A DNA stretch of 64,000 nucleotides from an uncultured Corynebacterium sp. (GCF_946222835.1 NZ_CAMIHD010000010.1:24672-88671); one strand, 5' to 3'. Shown: positions 41,093 to 50,433, counted from the stretch's first letter. The notes: a model not told the origin generated them from the letters alone. A program made the numbers and translations.

Positions 41093-42834
41093 CCTTGTCG
41101 TCCCTTCTGCCATGCGTCCCATAAGTGTTTATAACGGCCACCATAATCTAGCAGGTCGTGGTGACTTCCCTGTTCAACCACGCGGCCATTATCCATCACG
41201 ATGATTCTATCCGCCCGTGCTGCTTGGTCGAGCCGATGCGCCACGACCAACGCCGCACGCCCACGGGTGACTTCAATCGCGGCCTGTTCCAGAGCTTCGG
41301 CTCCCACCGAACCCGCCTCCGCAGTGGCTTCATCCATAATGACGATTTTCGGATCCAAAAGCAATATTCGTGCCAGCGCGAGTTGCTGGGATGCCACCGG
41401 ATCTAATTGGATACCCTGCGAGCCGATAACCGTATCCAGGCCCTCCTCCAAGTGCGCGAACCACCGTGCCCCCACACGCTCAAGTGCCTGAAGCATGTGT
41501 GCATCGCTAGCCTGTGGGGCAGCCAAAGAAAGATCCTCGCGGAGGGTGCCTGAGAAAACGTGAACCTCTTGAGTGATCATGGCTAGTCGCGCCGCGCGCT
41601 CTGTGTCCGAAAGTAGTGATACCTCTACCCCATCGACCAAGACTTTCCCTTCCTCCGGAACCCGCAAGCCCGCCAATAGCGCGGCAACGGTGGTCTTACC
41701 CGCGCCCGAGGCTCCTACTAAAGCCACCGTGTGTCCGGTAGGAATCTCGAAGCTTACGTCCTGCACAGCCCAGCCACCATCGTCGTAGCTAAAGCTCACA
41801 TTTCGCATCTCGGCTTCTCCGCGTGGGGCTGGGGCTCCATAGCCAGGCACCGCCCGGGGCGGGTCAATGACTACCCCGACTATGCGCAACAGCGAAGCGT
41901 AGCCGGATTGTACGGTATCGATTACCCGCATCAATCCCATGAGCGGTCCCCGCAACCGGATAAGCAGGAGCATGGCCGAGGTTACGGCTCCAACTGTGAG
42001 GGCTCCGGCCTGCACCGCCCAATAGCTGACGACGAGACCGCAGCTGAGCATGATGAGCTCTATGCCAGTCATCCACGACTGCAAGACCATCATGGTTTTT
42101 CGCGCTGCGTAGCCCTCCTCTACCACTTGCGCGGAGGCGCGTTCAATGCCAGCGTGCATCTGATCTTCCAGGCCAAACGCGCGCACGGTTTTTCGGCCCC
42201 GTATTGTCTCAAGGAGCCGGCGTGCCCGCTCTGCCATGGCCGCACGCTCGTCGGCATAGCGGCCCGGGGCTCGGTGTAGGTATCTGCGAGCGGCGACTAC
42301 ATATAGCGGCGTAACTGCAACTACTACCAGTATGTATTGCCAATTGAGGCTAAGAAGGGCCACCGCAGTGGTGGTGATGGCAAAAGCAGATTTGGCCAAC
42401 ACAGGAGCGGTCTCGGTGACCGCTGCCGAGAGCTCTGCTACATCATCGGTAGAGCGAGAGACCAAATCCCCGGTGCCCGCCTCCTCCACACGGTGAGTAG
42501 GCAGTCGGAGTGCGGTAGAAACCATGTCCTCGCGCAGAGCGGAGATCACGCGTTCTGTTAGGCGCGAGAGAACATAAAACCCTGCTGCCGAAAGCAACGC
42601 AGAGATTACGGCCACTACCACCAGCCAGATGCCAAGGGGCAGGATTGCGCTGTGCGCCATGACGGCGTCAACAATCTGTCCCAGTAGGATCGGGATCGCT
42701 ACATTGGCGCTTGCCCCTGCGGTGAGTAAGACAAGGGCGGCGGCAGCTTGCGGCCGTGCACCGGGGACGTCGGAAAGCTGCCGGCCAATTTCCTCGCGCA
42801 CTTGGGGCCAGGAGGCCGTAGGAAAACGCATCAT
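41089..42834 (-). CDS. ABC exporter half-transporter with degenerate signature (Walker A/B intact)
   Basis: A 581-residue exporter subunit: six membrane helices (about 30-310) and an ATPase domain (340-581). Walker A GASGAGKT (374-381), Q-loop TQEVHVFSGT, Walker B IVIMDE with catalytic Glu502, and the H-loop VAHRLD are intact. The signature that should read LSGGQ is LDPVASQQ (477-484), so it cannot close the partner's ATP site. Its partner at 42831 has the opposite defects. The genes overlap by four bases, as does the lipoprotein esterase downstream. The pair most likely works as an obligate heterodimer with one active ATP site. Confidence 0.9.
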   Translation of the reverse strand: MMRFPTASWPQVREEIGRQLSDVPGARPQAAAALVLLTAGASANVAIPILLGQIVDAVMAHSAILPLGIWLVVVAVISALLSAAGFYVLSRLTERVISALREDMVSTALRLPTHRVEEAGTGDLVSRSTDDVAELSAAVTETAPVLAKSAFAITTTAVALLSLNWQYILVVVAVTPLYVVAARRYLHRAPGRYADERAAMAERARRLLETIRGRKTVRAFGLEDQMHAGIERASAQVVEEGYAARKTMMVLQSWMTGIELIMLSCGLVVSYWAVQAGALTVGAVTSAMLLLIRLRGPLMGLMRVIDTVQSGYASLLRIVGVVIDPPRAVPGYGAPAPRGEAEMRNVSFSYDDGGWAVQDVSFEIPTGHTVALVGASGAGKTTVAALLAGLRVPEEGKVLVDGVEVSLLSDTERAARLAMITQEVHVFSGTLREDLSLAAPQASDAHMLQALERVGARWFAHLEEGLDTVIGSQGIQLDPVASQQLALARILLLDPKIVIMDEATAEAGSVGAEALEQAAIEVTRGRAALVVAHRLDQAARADRIIVMDNGRVVEQGSHHDLLDYGGRYKHLWDAWQKGRQG

Positions 42835-44261
42835 CGCTCCACCCTCACAGCTGTCCAGGCCGGTGAAGTGGTGTAGATAAGCGTTGGCTTTAAACCGCGG
42901 TGGTGCGCCACTCGCTGTGCAATTACTTGCTCAGTCACCGAGTCCACAGCGGTAGTGGGATCGCTTAAGACAAGAACTTCTGGGTCCGCCGCAATTGCTC
43001 GTGCTAGCGCCACCCGCTGTTGTTGTCCCCCGGAAAGATTACGGCCACCTTCTCCTACCTCGCGTTCTAAACCACCCGGGATATCTTCCCCCGCGGCCGT
43101 ATAAAGCGCTCGTTGCGCGATTGGGCTATCCGGATGAATATTGCCCTGGACGGTTCCTTCAAAAAGCATTACTTCATGTGGAGCAACTAGGAAATGTTCG
43201 CGCGGCAAGAAAACCAGGTCCTCCGGGGCAGGCTCGGCCACCACGTTGACCCCTGGGCCGAGAGCCGGTAGCCGCGGTTTCCTACCTTCTACACTGGGAG
43301 CCGCCAGGACGGCCGTAATGCGGGCAGCACTTGCCTGCGCGGCCGCCCAGCGCGATGCAATATTTCGACCCAACATCGTCATCGGTGTGATGACGAACTG
43401 AGTTAGACCAATGACCGTAATAAGCTCACCCACGCTGATTGCGGAATGCTTTGCCATCGCGCCTGCAGCAATGCCCACCGCAATCACATAAACCGAACCC
43501 AGAATCTCCGTTGCGGCATTGAGCCGCGCTTGGGAGGCATTGGCATCTACCGTTCGCTCATAGGCGGCGTCAGAGGCTTTGGCATAGCGCGTACTGACAG
43601 TAGCTACCGCCCCCAGGCCCTTGAGTATCCGCAGGCCTTGCACCACATCGGTGGCCATGGCGCTAGCCTTAGCCAATGCTGCCTGACGGATGCCGGAACG
43701 CGTTCGCAATGGCTTTGCCGCGCGCACTGAACCCCACACCACTAACGGGCCACCACACAAAATGGCAATGCCCAAAGGTAGATTAATGCGACTGGCGATG
43801 GTCGCCACATATACAATGGCGCTCACCTCCGCGACCGGAAACACCGTCATCATCACGGCATTTTGCACGCGCCGGGCGTCTGTAGAGGCGATGGCTAGCA
43901 GCTCACCGGCGCTGCGGGGTTTTCCCGCAATTCCGCGCGGGTCTTGAATCCTGTCTGTAATGGCCATGCGAACGTCATGGCCAATTACCAACATGGCTCG
44001 GGCATTGAGACCGCGCCCAAACCACGCCGCCACGGCATTAAGGCCAAAGGTAGCCGTCAGTACCACCAGCCACAGCCCCAATCGCTGAATGGACCCTTTT
44101 GCTATGGCCTCATCGATGGCATGGCCCACTATCACTGGTGTCGTTGCGTTGAGCAGAAAGGATACAGCCATGCAAAGTGCTGCCGGCACGGTGAGAGCGG
44201 GACGAGAAAAGACGGTCTTCAGCAGCCACCTGGGATCTGATGCTGCGGGAAGTGTCCTCAT
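42831..44261 (-). CDS. ABC exporter half-transporter lacking Walker A
   Basis: A 476-residue subunit, about 100 residues shorter than its partner. The six-helix membrane domain (20-310) is normal. The ATPase domain is cut down: after residue 325 the sequence runs through PALGPGVNVVAEPAPEDLVF directly into the region after the Q-loop (APHEVMLFEGTVQGNIHPDS), so Walker A and about 60-70 neighbouring residues are missing. The signature LSGGQQQRVALARA (409-422) is perfect. Walker B is weakened (VLVLSDPTTAVD) and the H-loop His is lost (LIYTTSPAWT). It should donate LSGGQ to the partner's ATP site and bind no ATP itself. Confidence 0.88.
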   Translation of the reverse strand: MRTLPAASDPRWLLKTVFSRPALTVPAALCMAVSFLLNATTPVIVGHAIDEAIAKGSIQRLGLWLVVLTATFGLNAVAAWFGRGLNARAMLVIGHDVRMAITDRIQDPRGIAGKPRSAGELLAIASTDARRVQNAVMMTVFPVAEVSAIVYVATIASRINLPLGIAILCGGPLVVWGSVRAAKPLRTRSGIRQAALAKASAMATDVVQGLRILKGLGAVATVSTRYAKASDAAYERTVDANASQARLNAATEILGSVYVIAVGIAAGAMAKHSAISVGELITVIGLTQFVITPMTMLGRNIASRWAAAQASAARITAVLAAPSVEGRKPRLPALGPGVNVVAEPAPEDLVFLPREHFLVAPHEVMLFEGTVQGNIHPDSPIAQRALYTAAGEDIPGGLEREVGEGGRNLSGGQQQRVALARAIAADPEVLVLSDPTTAVDSVTEQVIAQRVAHHRGLKPTLIYTTSPAWTAVRVER

Positions 44262-44298
44262 AGGCAGCCATTCTAATTCGCGGTAGGTTAGATGAGCT

Positions 44299-45105
44299 AT
44301 GTCGACTCGCCACCCAGATCCCCGTCACTTTCCTAGCTACCGCAAGGCTTCCACTAGGCACGGCCCTGGCTTCCGCACTGCCGCGCAGCGTGCCGTCTCC
44401 GCCCAGGCCTTCCGCCGCGGTGCTAGCACGTACCACGATGTACGCCCGGGCTATCCGGACGAGGTTTCGGCCCTAATTGCGGATGCGCACACCGTCGCCG
44501 ATATTGGCGCCGGTACTGGAAAGCTCACTGAATCCTTGTCCAATGATCGCGTTGTAGCGCTGGAGCCCTCCGCCGATATGGCGGGAGTTCTGGCTTCTCG
44601 TCTAGATCTGCCGGTCCTGCGTGCTACGGCCGAAAACACCGCGCTTGCCGACGCCTCCTTAGACGCCGCTTGCCTCGCCCAAACCTGGCACTGGGTCGAC
44701 GTGGCAGCTGCGTGCGCGGAGCTGGACCGCGTCCTCGCGCCGGGCGGGAAGATTCTCCTGGTATGGAACACTCTCGATGTCAACGCGGATCCCTGGATCC
44801 TACGGCTTTCCCGCATTATGCACTCTGGCGACGTACACAAGCCAGGCTTTTACCCGGATTTTAAGGCGCCGTGGTCTGTGGAGGGCGAACTCCGCCTGAC
44901 CTGGGATCATGAACTTACTCCGGAACAACTTCACCAGCTGATGCATACCAGGTCCTACTGGCTGCGCAACGGCGAAGCCATCCACGAGCGCATGACCCAT
45001 AACCTTAACTGGTACCTCTTTGAGCACCTCGGATATAAGCCTGGGCAGAAACTGCACATCCCGTACCGAACGGATGCCTTCGTGCTGGTAAGGGAGTCGG
45101 ATTAA
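44299..45105 (+). CDS. Class I SAM-dependent methyltransferase (type 11)
   Basis: A 268-residue methyltransferase. A basic N-terminus (residues 1-35) precedes the domain. Motif I is VADIGAGTGKLTESLS, followed by VVALEPSADMAGVL, then DASLDAACLAQTWHWVD and LAPGGKILLVWNTLD. The family includes many small-molecule methyltransferases of actinobacteria with unknown substrate. It is divergent from the ABC exporter genes by 37 bases, so they may share control, and overlaps the C4-dicarboxylate carrier gene by four bases at its end. Confidence 0.87.
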   Translation: MSTRHPDPRHFPSYRKASTRHGPGFRTAAQRAVSAQAFRRGASTYHDVRPGYPDEVSALIADAHTVADIGAGTGKLTESLSNDRVVALEPSADMAGVLASRLDLPVLRATAENTALADASLDAACLAQTWHWVDVAAACAELDRVLAPGGKILLVWNTLDVNADPWILRLSRIMHSGDVHKPGFYPDFKAPWSVEGELRLTWDHELTPEQLHQLMHTRSYWLRNGEAIHERMTHNLNWYLFEHLGYKPGQKLHIPYRTDAFVLVRESD

Positions 45106-46487
45106 AGCAGGATCTGGGCTAGCAGCGAACCCACCACGCAGGAGGTGAACACCGAAATGGCGCCAGGAATCAAGAAAGAGTGGTTGATAACGAACTTGCC
45201 AATGTGTGTCGTACCCGTGCGGTCGAAGCCGATGCAAGCAAGATCCGAGGGGTAGGTAGGCAAGATGAAGTAGCCATAGGCCGCACCGTAGAAACCGACA
45301 ATGATGGCAGGGTCGATGCCTAGCTGTAGACCAATCGGAGCGATGGCGACCAGGGCGGCGGCCTGCGAGTTAACCAATTTGGAGACGATCACCAGCACTA
45401 CCGCGTAGGCCCAAGGTGCAGCCTCGACTACAGAACCCAGGTTGGACTCTAGGGCATCGATATGGGCTTGGAAGAAGGTATCCGCCATCCAGGCCACGCC
45501 GAACACGGAGAATACTGCGGTCATACCGGCTTTAAATACCGGGGTGGACGCGATCTTCTTTGGGTCCGCCTTGCAGGTAAGTAGGATGATCGCGCCGGCG
45601 ACTAGCATGACCATCTGGATAACCAGGTTCATAGAAAGCGGGCTCAGCTCGCCATCGTCACTCGGAACAAGCGGACGTAGGAATTCAAAGGCGCCGAGGG
45701 CGACCACGCTGGCGATAGCAACGAGGAAGATAGCCACCGCACGCTTTGCTTCGGGCGAAAATTCCTCATCCATGAGCGAGCCGGTGGACCGGTGAATGCT
45801 CTCTGCAAACTCCGGATCCTTCATTCGCTCCTGGAATACCGGATCCTCGTCCAAGTCCTTACCGCGGCGCAGCGACCACAGCGAGGCTAGGATGACGCCC
45901 GCAAGCGAGGCAGGCATAGCTACCATCAGAATCTGCGGAATGGAATAGGCGTGATCGATAGCGCCAGCATTCTCGGCGATAATAGATGCCAGAGATACAG
46001 TGGCCACGGACACTGGCGAGGCCGTAATGCCCATCTGCGCCGACGTCGAGGCGACCGCCATCGGCCGCTCTGGGCGGATTCCCTTCTTTAGAGCAATATC
46101 CTCAATGATCGGAAACATCGTGTACACCACGTGGCCCGTGCCGCATAGCACCGTCAGAAACCAAGTGCTAAGCGGCGCGAGAATGGTGATGCGCTCAGGG
46201 TGGGCGCGCAGAAATTTCTCAGCAAATTGCATCATTACTTCAAGACCACGGGCTTGTTGCAAAGTGGCCGCACAACCGATCACCGCAATGATGGTCAGCA
46301 TCACCGACACCGGCGGCTCGCCTGGGGCGAGGCCGAAGACAAAAACCATGAGCATCAAACCGATGCCGGAGATAAGACCTAATCCGATGCCACCGTACCG
46401 AGTGCCCAAGAGCAAGGCACTGAGGATGATGATGACCTGGAGCACGATGGCCAGAATTGAATCTGGCGCAATTACGCTGGCAAGCAT
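45102..46487 (-). CDS. Dcu family anaerobic C4-dicarboxylate transporter
   Basis: A 461-residue membrane carrier with about 11-12 helices. The N-terminus (IIILSALLLGTRYGGIGLGLISGIGLMLMVFVFGLAPGEPPVSVML) and the segments HVVYTMFPIIEDIALKKGIRPERPMAVASTSAQMGITASPVS and ALVAIAPIGLQLGIDPAIIVGFYGAAYGYFILPTYPSDLACIGFDRTGTT are hallmarks of DcuA/DcuB. It should exchange fumarate, succinate, malate or aspartate, mainly under oxygen limitation. It appears monocistronic. A hairpin lies upstream, at the end of der. Confidence 0.93.
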   Translation of the reverse strand: MLASVIAPDSILAIVLQVIIILSALLLGTRYGGIGLGLISGIGLMLMVFVFGLAPGEPPVSVMLTIIAVIGCAATLQQARGLEVMMQFAEKFLRAHPERITILAPLSTWFLTVLCGTGHVVYTMFPIIEDIALKKGIRPERPMAVASTSAQMGITASPVSVATVSLASIIAENAGAIDHAYSIPQILMVAMPASLAGVILASLWSLRRGKDLDEDPVFQERMKDPEFAESIHRSTGSLMDEEFSPEAKRAVAIFLVAIASVVALGAFEFLRPLVPSDDGELSPLSMNLVIQMVMLVAGAIILLTCKADPKKIASTPVFKAGMTAVFSVFGVAWMADTFFQAHIDALESNLGSVVEAAPWAYAVVLVIVSKLVNSQAAALVAIAPIGLQLGIDPAIIVGFYGAAYGYFILPTYPSDLACIGFDRTGTTHIGKFVINHSFLIPGAISVFTSCVVGSLLAQILL

Positions 46488-46563
46488 GCTGAGCCTTCCA
46501 TCACGAGAGGATTAACAACTGGTTATATCCTATCGATTCCCACATGAACGGACATAAACGGAA

Positions 46564-46610
46564 AGGCGAGCTAATTCTCACACCGTGTCCGGCATAAGAA
46601 TCGCTCGCCT
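46564..46610 (-). terminator. Terminator after der
   Basis: AGGCGAGC at 46564-46571 pairs with GCTCGCCT at 46603-46610, with an extra inner pairing ATTCT/AGAAT. On the minus strand TTTCCGTTTATG follows. Confidence 0.7.
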
Positions 46611-46643
46611 GAGTGCTATAATCCCAGCGTAACGGACATACTG

Positions 46644-48224
46644 CTAGCGCTTCTTACCGCGCCGCTCCCTCACACGTACCGCGATGCGGATTGGCGTTCC
46701 GTGGAAACCAAAACGCTCACGGAACTTACGCTCAAGGTAGCGGCGATAGGCCGCATCCAAAAAGCCCGTCGTAAACAAGACGATGGTCGGCGGCTGTGTT
46801 GATGCCTGCGTGGCGAACAATACGCGCGGCAGGCGATTATTTTTCATCGGCGGAGGATTAGCCGCGATGGCCTCACGCAACCAGTTATTCAGCTGACCCG
46901 TGGAAACACGCTGATCCCAGCTTTCCAAAGCCTCGATCATGGCCGGTTCTAGCTTCTGCAGGGCGCGACCCGTTTCTGCGGAGATATTAACGCGGGTGAC
47001 CCACGGCAAATGGCTCAGCTGCAGATCAATTTCACGATCCAAGTAGTAGCGGCGGTCCTCATCCATGAGGTCCCACTTATTGAACGCAATCACCAGGGCC
47101 TTGCCTGCCTCAAGGACCATGTTAAGGACGCGCTGATCTTGCTCGGAGATCTCTTCAGAGGCGTCGATAAGCATGATGCAGACCTCGGCAGCATCGATAA
47201 CGCCGCGGGTGCGCAGGGAAGCATAGTACTCATGCCCTTGCGCGTTCTTTACCTTTTTGCGGAGGCCCGCAGTATCGATGAACTTCCAGAGCTGTTCATC
47301 CAGCTGCACCAAGGAGTCCACCGGATCTACCGTGGTACCAGCAACATTGTCGACCACGGAGCGTTCTTCGCTGGTGAGCTTATTAAGCAGTGAAGACTTA
47401 CCCACATTGGGCTTGCCCACCAGGGCAACTCGGCGGGGACCAGAAGTAATCGCGGTCTGCCGGGGTTCTTCAGGGAATACCCGCAAAATCTCATCCAACA
47501 CATCCGCGCCGCCGCGGCCATGCTGAGCGGATACTGGCCACGGATCACCCAAGCCCAATGCATAAAACTCCGCCATGTCTGCATATTGATTATCGGAATC
47601 GAACTTATTCGATACCAAAATCACCGGAACGGGGGACTTTTGCAACCGGCGAGCCATGACCTCGTCCGTCTCGGTAATGCCCACTTTGGTGTCCACCACC
47701 ATAACGATGACATCGGCGGTTTCCATGGCGACTTCTGCCTGACGGGCAATGGCCGCGTGGATCCCCTTAACATTGGGGTCCCAGCCACCAGTGTCCTGCA
47801 CCAAAAAGCGCTGGCCATTCCAGTCCGCGACATAAGAAATCCGGTCACGGGTGACTCCTGGATGGTCCTCTACTACTGCTTCGCGGCGGCCAAGGAAACG
47901 GTTGACCAAGGAAGACTTGCCCACGTTAGGACGCCCAACGACGGCCACCGTGCACAAGGCTTCTTCGGTATGGTCATCAGATTCCACTCCAAAGGCCCGG
48001 GAGATTTCTTCCCATTCCTCTTCGCTCAGTGGCTCTTCTACGGGCGAATCCTCCCCATAGTCAGCTTCACCAAAATCCGAGTCATCGAAATCGTAGTCGA
48101 ATTCCTCGGTATTGAAATCATCGGCCGCCCAGCCGGGAGATGCTTCTACCACCTCGTCATCGAACTTTCCGGCCGGGTAATGGAACTGAGTCTCCGACTC
48201 TTCCTGGGGATCGTGTTTAGTCAT
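46644..48224 (-). CDS. der: Ribosome biogenesis GTPase Der (EngA)
   Basis: A 526-residue essential GTPase that helps assemble the 50S subunit. It has two GTPase domains, with G1 motifs GRPNVGKS (97-104) and GKPNVGKS (about 270), DTGG and DTAG G3 motifs, and NKFD and NKWD G4 motifs. A KH-like C-terminal domain ends in a basic tail (RIAVRVRERRGKKR). The first 90 residues are a strongly acidic, disordered extension with many Asp, Glu, Phe and Tyr, absent from E. coli Der but usual in actinobacteria. It overlaps cmk by eight bases. Confidence 0.96.
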   Translation of the reverse strand: MTKHDPQEESETQFHYPAGKFDDEVVEASPGWAADDFNTEEFDYDFDDSDFGEADYGEDSPVEEPLSEEEWEEISRAFGVESDDHTEEALCTVAVVGRPNVGKSSLVNRFLGRREAVVEDHPGVTRDRISYVADWNGQRFLVQDTGGWDPNVKGIHAAIARQAEVAMETADVIVMVVDTKVGITETDEVMARRLQKSPVPVILVSNKFDSDNQYADMAEFYALGLGDPWPVSAQHGRGGADVLDEILRVFPEEPRQTAITSGPRRVALVGKPNVGKSSLLNKLTSEERSVVDNVAGTTVDPVDSLVQLDEQLWKFIDTAGLRKKVKNAQGHEYYASLRTRGVIDAAEVCIMLIDASEEISEQDQRVLNMVLEAGKALVIAFNKWDLMDEDRRYYLDREIDLQLSHLPWVTRVNISAETGRALQKLEPAMIEALESWDQRVSTGQLNNWLREAIAANPPPMKNNRLPRVLFATQASTQPPTIVLFTTGFLDAAYRRYLERKFRERFGFHGTPIRIAVRVRERRGKKR

Positions 48225-48912
48225 TGGCCGACTCCTTCACCACATTAATTAGGGCTTGTATAACATCCGCAGGGCTCATTTCAGAGGTATCTACTAGGAT
48301 TGCGTCATCCGCTGGGCGCAACGGCGAGGTCTTGCGAGACGAATCTGCCGCATCACGGCGCTGTACGTCTGCCAGAACCGTTTCATAGTCCGAAGCTATT
48401 CCGGCTTTTTCATTCTGCGCTTGGCGGCGCTGAGCCCGGACCTCAGCAGAGGCCGTCATGAATGCCTTTGCAGGGGCGTCGGCAAGCACAACAGTGCCAA
48501 TATCACGCCCTTCCACAATCGCGCGGTGCGCCTCGCGGGCCAGCTTGCGCTGCAGAGCTACCAGGTTTTCACGCACCTCTGGAATGGCGGATACGGCAGA
48601 AACATGGCGGGTGACTTCATCTTCCCGGATGACGCGCGAGACGTCCTCGCCACCAAGGAGAACCTCGGTGGAATCTGGGTCATCGGATACTTCCAATGGC
48701 AAATCGGCCGTGGCCGCAATAACCGCGGGAGTATCCGCAGGGTCTACGCCCTGGCGCAGCACCGCGAGCGTTGCCACGCGATACATAGCGCCAGTATCAA
48801 CATATTTGGCGTCCAACTGCTTAGCTAAAGCGCGGCAGGTGGTTGACTTTCCAGTTCCAGAAGGGCCGTCCACGGCAAGGATGAGGCCTTCCTTCGGCAT
48901 ATTAGAAATCAT
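48217..48912 (-). CDS. cmk: Cytidylate kinase
   Basis: A 231-residue kinase that phosphorylates CMP and dCMP. Marks are ILAVDGPSGTGKSTTCRALAKQL (P-loop), YVDTGAMYRVATLAVL (CMP binding), REDEVTRHVSAVSAIPEVRENLV and VEGRDIGTVVLADAPAKAFMTAS. The ATG at 48912 overlaps the rluB stop (TAATG); a second ATG four codons later is possible. The order rluB-cmk-der is conserved in actinobacteria, and coupling of ribosome assembly with nucleotide supply is typical. Confidence 0.95.
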   Translation of the reverse strand: MISNMPKEGLILAVDGPSGTGKSTTCRALAKQLDAKYVDTGAMYRVATLAVLRQGVDPADTPAVIAATADLPLEVSDDPDSTEVLLGGEDVSRVIREDEVTRHVSAVSAIPEVRENLVALQRKLAREAHRAIVEGRDIGTVVLADAPAKAFMTASAEVRAQRRQAQNEKAGIASDYETVLADVQRRDAADSSRKTSPLRPADDAILVDTSEMSPADVIQALINVVKESAND

Positions 48913-49823
48913 TACATCTCCACCGCCTTGTACAAACTAGTCAGCTCACTGGAATTGAGAGCGCGCAAGCCGCCGGGCTTCATATCGCCTAGCTGCACCG
49001 TATGTAGCTTGGTACGTACTAGACGCTGCACGGGGAAGCCGGCTTCTTTCAACATACGACGCACAATGTGCTTGCGCCCCTCATGAAGCTCAAGGCGCAC
49101 CAAGGAATAGCCTTGGTTCGTATCAACAACCTGCACGAAATCGGCCTTTGCTTGACCATCCTCTAGCTCAATGCCTTCTTTAAGTTTCCGCACGAGCTTC
49201 CTATCAGCCTCGCCCAATACGGTGGCGAGGTAGGTCTTGGTTACCTCATACTTGGGGTGCATCAAACGGTTAGCCAACTCGCCGTCATTGGTGAGGATGA
49301 GCAGGCCTTCTGTATCGGCGTCCAGGCGGCCCACGTGGAAAAGGCGCTGACCGGCAGCAACCTTTTCTGACACCACATCGCCCACGCACGGCCGCCCCAA
49401 GTCATCGGACATAGTGGACTGCATTCCGCGGGGCTTATTGAGCACAAAGTATTCGTGCTCCTCATTGACGTTAACGCGCACCCCGTCTACGCGAATGACG
49501 TCCACCGAGGGGTTTACCTTGACGCCTTGCTTGGCGATGATCTTGCCATTGACCTCTACGCGGCCGGCATCGATGAGGATTTCGGCGTGGCGGCGGGAAG
49601 CAACGCCCGCTTTGGCGAGCACTTTCTGGAGGCGCTCCCCCTTGGGTTTATCTTCATCAACCAGCCAATCGGCACCCAATTCGCGGGCTACGGAGTCTGC
49701 GGTAGCCTTCTGCTTTTTCTTTGACACATGCTGGTGACGGGCCGGCTTAGCATTAGAGACAATGATGTCACTGTCTCGCTGCTTCTTATCCGGTGTGCCG
49801 TCACGGCGAGCGGGAGGAGTCAC
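48912..49823 (-). CDS. rluB: 23S rRNA pseudouridine synthase (RluB type)
   Basis: A 303-residue enzyme with a GTG start. Residues 1-60 form a basic tail. An S4 RNA-binding domain follows (ERLQKVLAKAGVASRRHAEILIDAGRVEVNG), then the catalytic domain with the family motif GRLDADTEGLLILTNDG, in which the Asp attacks uridine. LHEGRKHIVRRMLKEAGFPVQRLVR is the C-terminal RluB/RsuA signature. It should modify U2605-equivalent sites of 23S rRNA. It lies between scpB and cmk. Confidence 0.93.
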   Translation of the reverse strand: MTPPARRDGTPDKKQRDSDIIVSNAKPARHQHVSKKKQKATADSVARELGADWLVDEDKPKGERLQKVLAKAGVASRRHAEILIDAGRVEVNGKIIAKQGVKVNPSVDVIRVDGVRVNVNEEHEYFVLNKPRGMQSTMSDDLGRPCVGDVVSEKVAAGQRLFHVGRLDADTEGLLILTNDGELANRLMHPKYEVTKTYLATVLGEADRKLVRKLKEGIELEDGQAKADFVQVVDTNQGYSLVRLELHEGRKHIVRRMLKEAGFPVQRLVRTKLHTVQLGDMKPGGLRALNSSELTSLYKAVEM

Positions 49824-49878
49824 GTACGTGTCCTTTTCTCTCGAAGATATGAAATTACCTGGGCAATCCTACCCCACG

Positions 49879-50433
49879 CTAGTACTCTTCGTCGATTGCC
49901 TCGACATCAGGCAGAAGCGGCGCCAAGTCTGGCAGGCGTTCCAAAGAGTCAATCCCCAATAGTTCAAGGAACAATTCCGTCGTTTCATACCGGTGCGCGG
50001 AGCCTTCAAAATCATCCTGTGGCAGTTCCCTCACCAATCCGCGCAGGTTGAGGGTCCGCATAACACCATCGACGTTAACACCGCGAACAGCTGCCACCTG
50101 CTGGCGCGTGACAGGTTGCCTATAGGCAACCACCGCCAACGTCTCTAGGGCCGCGCGGGAAAGCTTTGTCTGGGCTCCGTCCAAGAGAAATTCTTCTACC
50201 GCGCCAGCATTCTCGGTGCGCGTATAAAAGCGCCACCCTTCTTGGGTCTCACGCAATTCAATACCAGAGCCGCGACTATCTAACTCTCGCTGAATGGCAC
50301 GAAGGCAATCACTGACGACGTCCCCTTCCGCCCCTAAAGCACGCGCCAAGGACTCCGCTGAGGCTGGGGAGTCGAGCACGAGCAAGATTGACTCAAGGCG
50401 GGAACGCAGCTGTGAGATGAGGGGAAGGTCCAT
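49879..50433 (-). CDS. scpB: Segregation and condensation protein ScpB
   Basis: A 184-residue subunit of the SMC-ScpAB condensin. ATG 50433 (MDLPLISQLRSRLESILLVLDSP) is chosen over the upstream TTG. The family's winged helices are visible: SPASAESLARALG, RRLELDSRG-like ELDSRGSGIELRETQEGWRFYTR, and LSRAALETLAVVAYRQPVTRQQVAAVRGVNVDGVMRTLNLRGLV. Normally it directly follows scpA; here an acetyltransferase gene on the other strand separates them. It is followed by rluB, as usual. Confidence 0.94.
   Translation of the reverse strand: MDLPLISQLRSRLESILLVLDSPASAESLARALGAEGDVVSDCLRAIQRELDSRGSGIELRETQEGWRFYTRTENAGAVEEFLLDGAQTKLSRAALETLAVVAYRQPVTRQQVAAVRGVNVDGVMRTLNLRGLVRELPQDDFEGSAHRYETTELFLELLGIDSLERLPDLAPLLPDVEAIDEEY

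Noticed and set aside
41089..44261. Frameshift or pseudogene as explanation for the short ABC subunit
   Set aside because: The frame is continuous, the signature is perfect, overlaps with neighbours are kept, and the partner carries the complementary loss.
47520..48248. 242-residue plus-strand frame opposite der
   Set aside because: Shadow of Der, whose two GTPase domains are complete.
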